Positions 62,858-64,000 of a DNA stretch of 64,000 bases are shown one piece after another (position 1 is the stretch's first letter; every line of letters begins with the position of its first letter). The notes beneath the pieces were generated by a model. The model saw only the letters and a program-made list of their open reading frames with translations. It had not been told where the DNA came from and searched no databases. Source of the DNA: Brevundimonas sp. GTDB lineage: Bacteria; Pseudomonadota; Alphaproteobacteria; Caulobacterales; Caulobacteraceae. The stretch spans positions 1-64,000 of the forward strand of contig QFQU01000007.1 of NCBI GenBank assembly GCA_003248965.1. The letters run 5' to 3'. Made by a program: the position numbers and the translations under genes.

Positions 62858-63790
62858 TCAAGCCGTACGCGCCCAGTCCGGCGTCTGGTTGCGGAACCAG
62901 GTCAGTTGGCGTTTGGCGTAGTTGCGGGTGGCCTGTTTCAGCGCCGAGACGGCGTCGGCTTCGGGCATGCCGCCGTTCAGCCAGGCGGCGATCTCGCGTA
63001 CGCCGACGGCCTTCATCGCCGGTAGTGACGGGGGTAGGTCGCGGGCCAGCAGGGCGCCGACCTCGTCCACCGCACCGCCCTGGATCATCAGATCGACGCG
63101 ACGGTCGCAGTTGGCGTAGAGCGCCGCGCGGTCCGGCTCGATGACCAGGCCGGTCCAACGGTCGGGCGATAGCAAAGGCTGGGTGTCGTTGCGCCAGGCG
63201 GACAAAGGGCGGCCGCTGGCGACCAGGACGCTCATCGCCCGAACCAGTCGTTGACGGTCGCTCTGTTCGATGGCGGCGGCGGCCTGGGGGTCATGCAACG
63301 CCAGGCTTGCCCGAAACACGGTCTCGCCCTGTTGCAGATAGTCCGCCTCGACGCGCTCCCGCACCTGCGGCGGCACGGCGGGGATGTCGGCCAGTCCCTT
63401 GGTCAAGGCCATGAAATAAAGACCCGTGCCGCCCACCAGGATCGCAGGCCGGCCTTCGCTCCGCAGATCGTCCAGAATCCTTAAGGCTTCGCGGCTCCAG
63501 CGGCCGACCGACCAGGCCTCGGCGGCGTCGGCGACGCCGTAGAGACGATGCTCGGCCAGGGCTTCATCGGTTTCGGAGGGGCGCGCGGTCAGGATGCGCA
63601 GGTCGGCATAGAGCTGCTGGCTGTCGGCGTTGATGATCGCCGCACCGTTTTCGCGCGCCATCTTCAGGGCCAGGGCCGACTTTCCAGAGGCGGTCGGGCC
63701 GGCGATCAAGGTGATGAGGGGCGGTCGGGGCAAATGCAGGCTCGCGGCAGGACTGGAACGGCGATAGAACGCGCGCCTTGTCGCCCGCAA
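62858..63790 (-). CDS. miaA: tRNA dimethylallyltransferase
   Basis: A 310-residue MiaA, adding a dimethylallyl group to A37 of tRNAs reading UNN codons. The P-loop is AGPTASGKSALALKMA, followed by NADSQQLYADLRI, VGGTGLYFMALTKGL and QATRNYAKRQLTWFRNQ. The ATG at 63790 gives about 25 residues before the first beta strand, longer than usual, and its start is only 17 bases from the divergent gene; an internal TTG at 63733 is an alternative start. Confidence 0.92.
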   Translation of the reverse strand: MRATRRAFYRRSSPAASLHLPRPPLITLIAGPTASGKSALALKMARENGAAIINADSQQLYADLRILTARPSETDEALAEHRLYGVADAAEAWSVGRWSREALRILDDLRSEGRPAILVGGTGLYFMALTKGLADIPAVPPQVRERVEADYLQQGETVFRASLALHDPQAAAAIEQSDRQRLVRAMSVLVASGRPLSAWRNDTQPLLSPDRWTGLVIEPDRAALYANCDRRVDLMIQGGAVDEVGALLARDLPPSLPAMKAVGVREIAAWLNGGMPEADAVSALKQATRNYAKRQLTWFRNQTPDWARTA

Positions 63791-63807
63791 GCCTTGTGGA
63801 GTTTCTC

Positions 63808-64000
63808 TTGGTCGATCGCGCCGCCGTTCTCGCCGCCCTGGAAGCTGTCATCGACCCGATTTCGGGCCAGGGTCTGGTCTCGGCCGGCCTGGTCCAAGGG
63901 CTTGTGGTGGCGGAGGATCGGGCGGGCTTTGCTCTGGAGGTCGCGCGCGACCGCGTGGCGACCTACGCCCCCGTCCGGGATGCGGCGGAGGCGGCGTTGA
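63808..64000 (+). CDS. Mrp/ApbC-family P-loop ATPase, N-terminal part (partial)
   Basis: The open frame runs off the window end. The 64 visible codons resemble the N-terminal MIP18/DUF59-like domain of Mrp (ApbC) proteins, which carry iron-sulfur clusters for assembly: AAVLAALEAVIDPISGQGLV, then SAGLVQGLVVAEDRAGFALE. The TTG at 63808 has GGAG six bases upstream; a GTG at 63796 is the other candidate. The ATPase domain lies outside the window, so the call is tentative. Confidence 0.6.
   Translation, partial: MVDRAAVLAALEAVIDPISGQGLVSAGLVQGLVVAEDRAGFALEVARDRVATYAPVRDAAEAAL

Overview
The window is 64 kb of G+C-rich chromosome from an alphaproteobacterium, most likely Caulobacterales and probably Brevundimonas or a close relative. 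That placement is inferred from gene order and family content: dusB-ntrY-ntrX-dat-hfq-hflX-mazG, a PopA-type response regulator beside mfd, pdhA-pdhB-pdhC-lpd with a lipoyl domain on E1 beta, an alphaproteobacterial SspB, and a circularly permuted two-piece tmRNA gene. No rRNA operon and no CRISPR array were seen.

Region 1 (1 to about 5,200) is accessory DNA abutting the 3' end of a tRNA-Ser(UGA) gene. It holds a lone serine recombinase with a cluster of GAGAC repeats upstream, a visibly AT-richer cassette (a zinc-ribbon protein and two small membrane proteins with touching ends), another membrane protein, a scrap of an AbiTii-like protein, a decayed IS6-family transposase and a 5'-half tRNA-Ser fragment. 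It looks like the remains of one or more elements integrated at the tRNA.

Region 2 (5.3-18.6 kb) is core: rlpA, tmk-holB-tatD-MBL hydrolase, recG, sdhE-mfd, a PopA-like c-di-GMP receptor, a YihY membrane protein, tusA and cinA. Region 3 (18.7-34 kb) carries a fused membrane/spermidine-synthase-like protein, ispDF, dusB-ntrY-ntrX-dat, hfq, hflX, a CPA1 antiporter, a HAD phosphatase, mazG and a GPH-type transporter. Two REPIN-like palindromic elements sit at mfd/popA and hfq/hflX.

Region 4 (34-44.6 kb) carries two peptidase-like genes, wrbA, a DOPA-dioxygenase-like gene, an acyl-activating enzyme, lipA-ratA-lhgO-maa, rpmF, a lipoprotein, eno and ftsB. Region 5 (44.7-50.3 kb) is the pyruvate dehydrogenase cluster with a glutathione peroxidase gene inside it. 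Region 6 (50.4-64 kb) contains LtrA, a UvrD/PcrA helicase, several small envelope or unknown proteins, a patatin lipoprotein, two nearly identical DUF2171 genes, the two-piece tmRNA followed by sspB, a RusA-like gene, fumC, yccF, miaA and the start of an Mrp-type ATPase gene.

Functional links: tmRNA and SspB act in one pathway (tagging of stalled nascent chains and their delivery to ClpXP), and PopA is another ClpXP-pathway adaptor in Caulobacter, so the window has several genes for regulated proteolysis. Eno, the Pdh complex, Lpd, FumC and SdhE serve central carbon flow, and LipA makes the lipoate carried by PdhB and PdhC. The most distinctive observations are the tmRNA-sspB neighbourhood with its tag variant, the PopA-like protein with an intact I-site and dead A-site, adjacent TatD and MBL hydrolases each lacking one canonical metal histidine, and the unexplained cassette in region 1.
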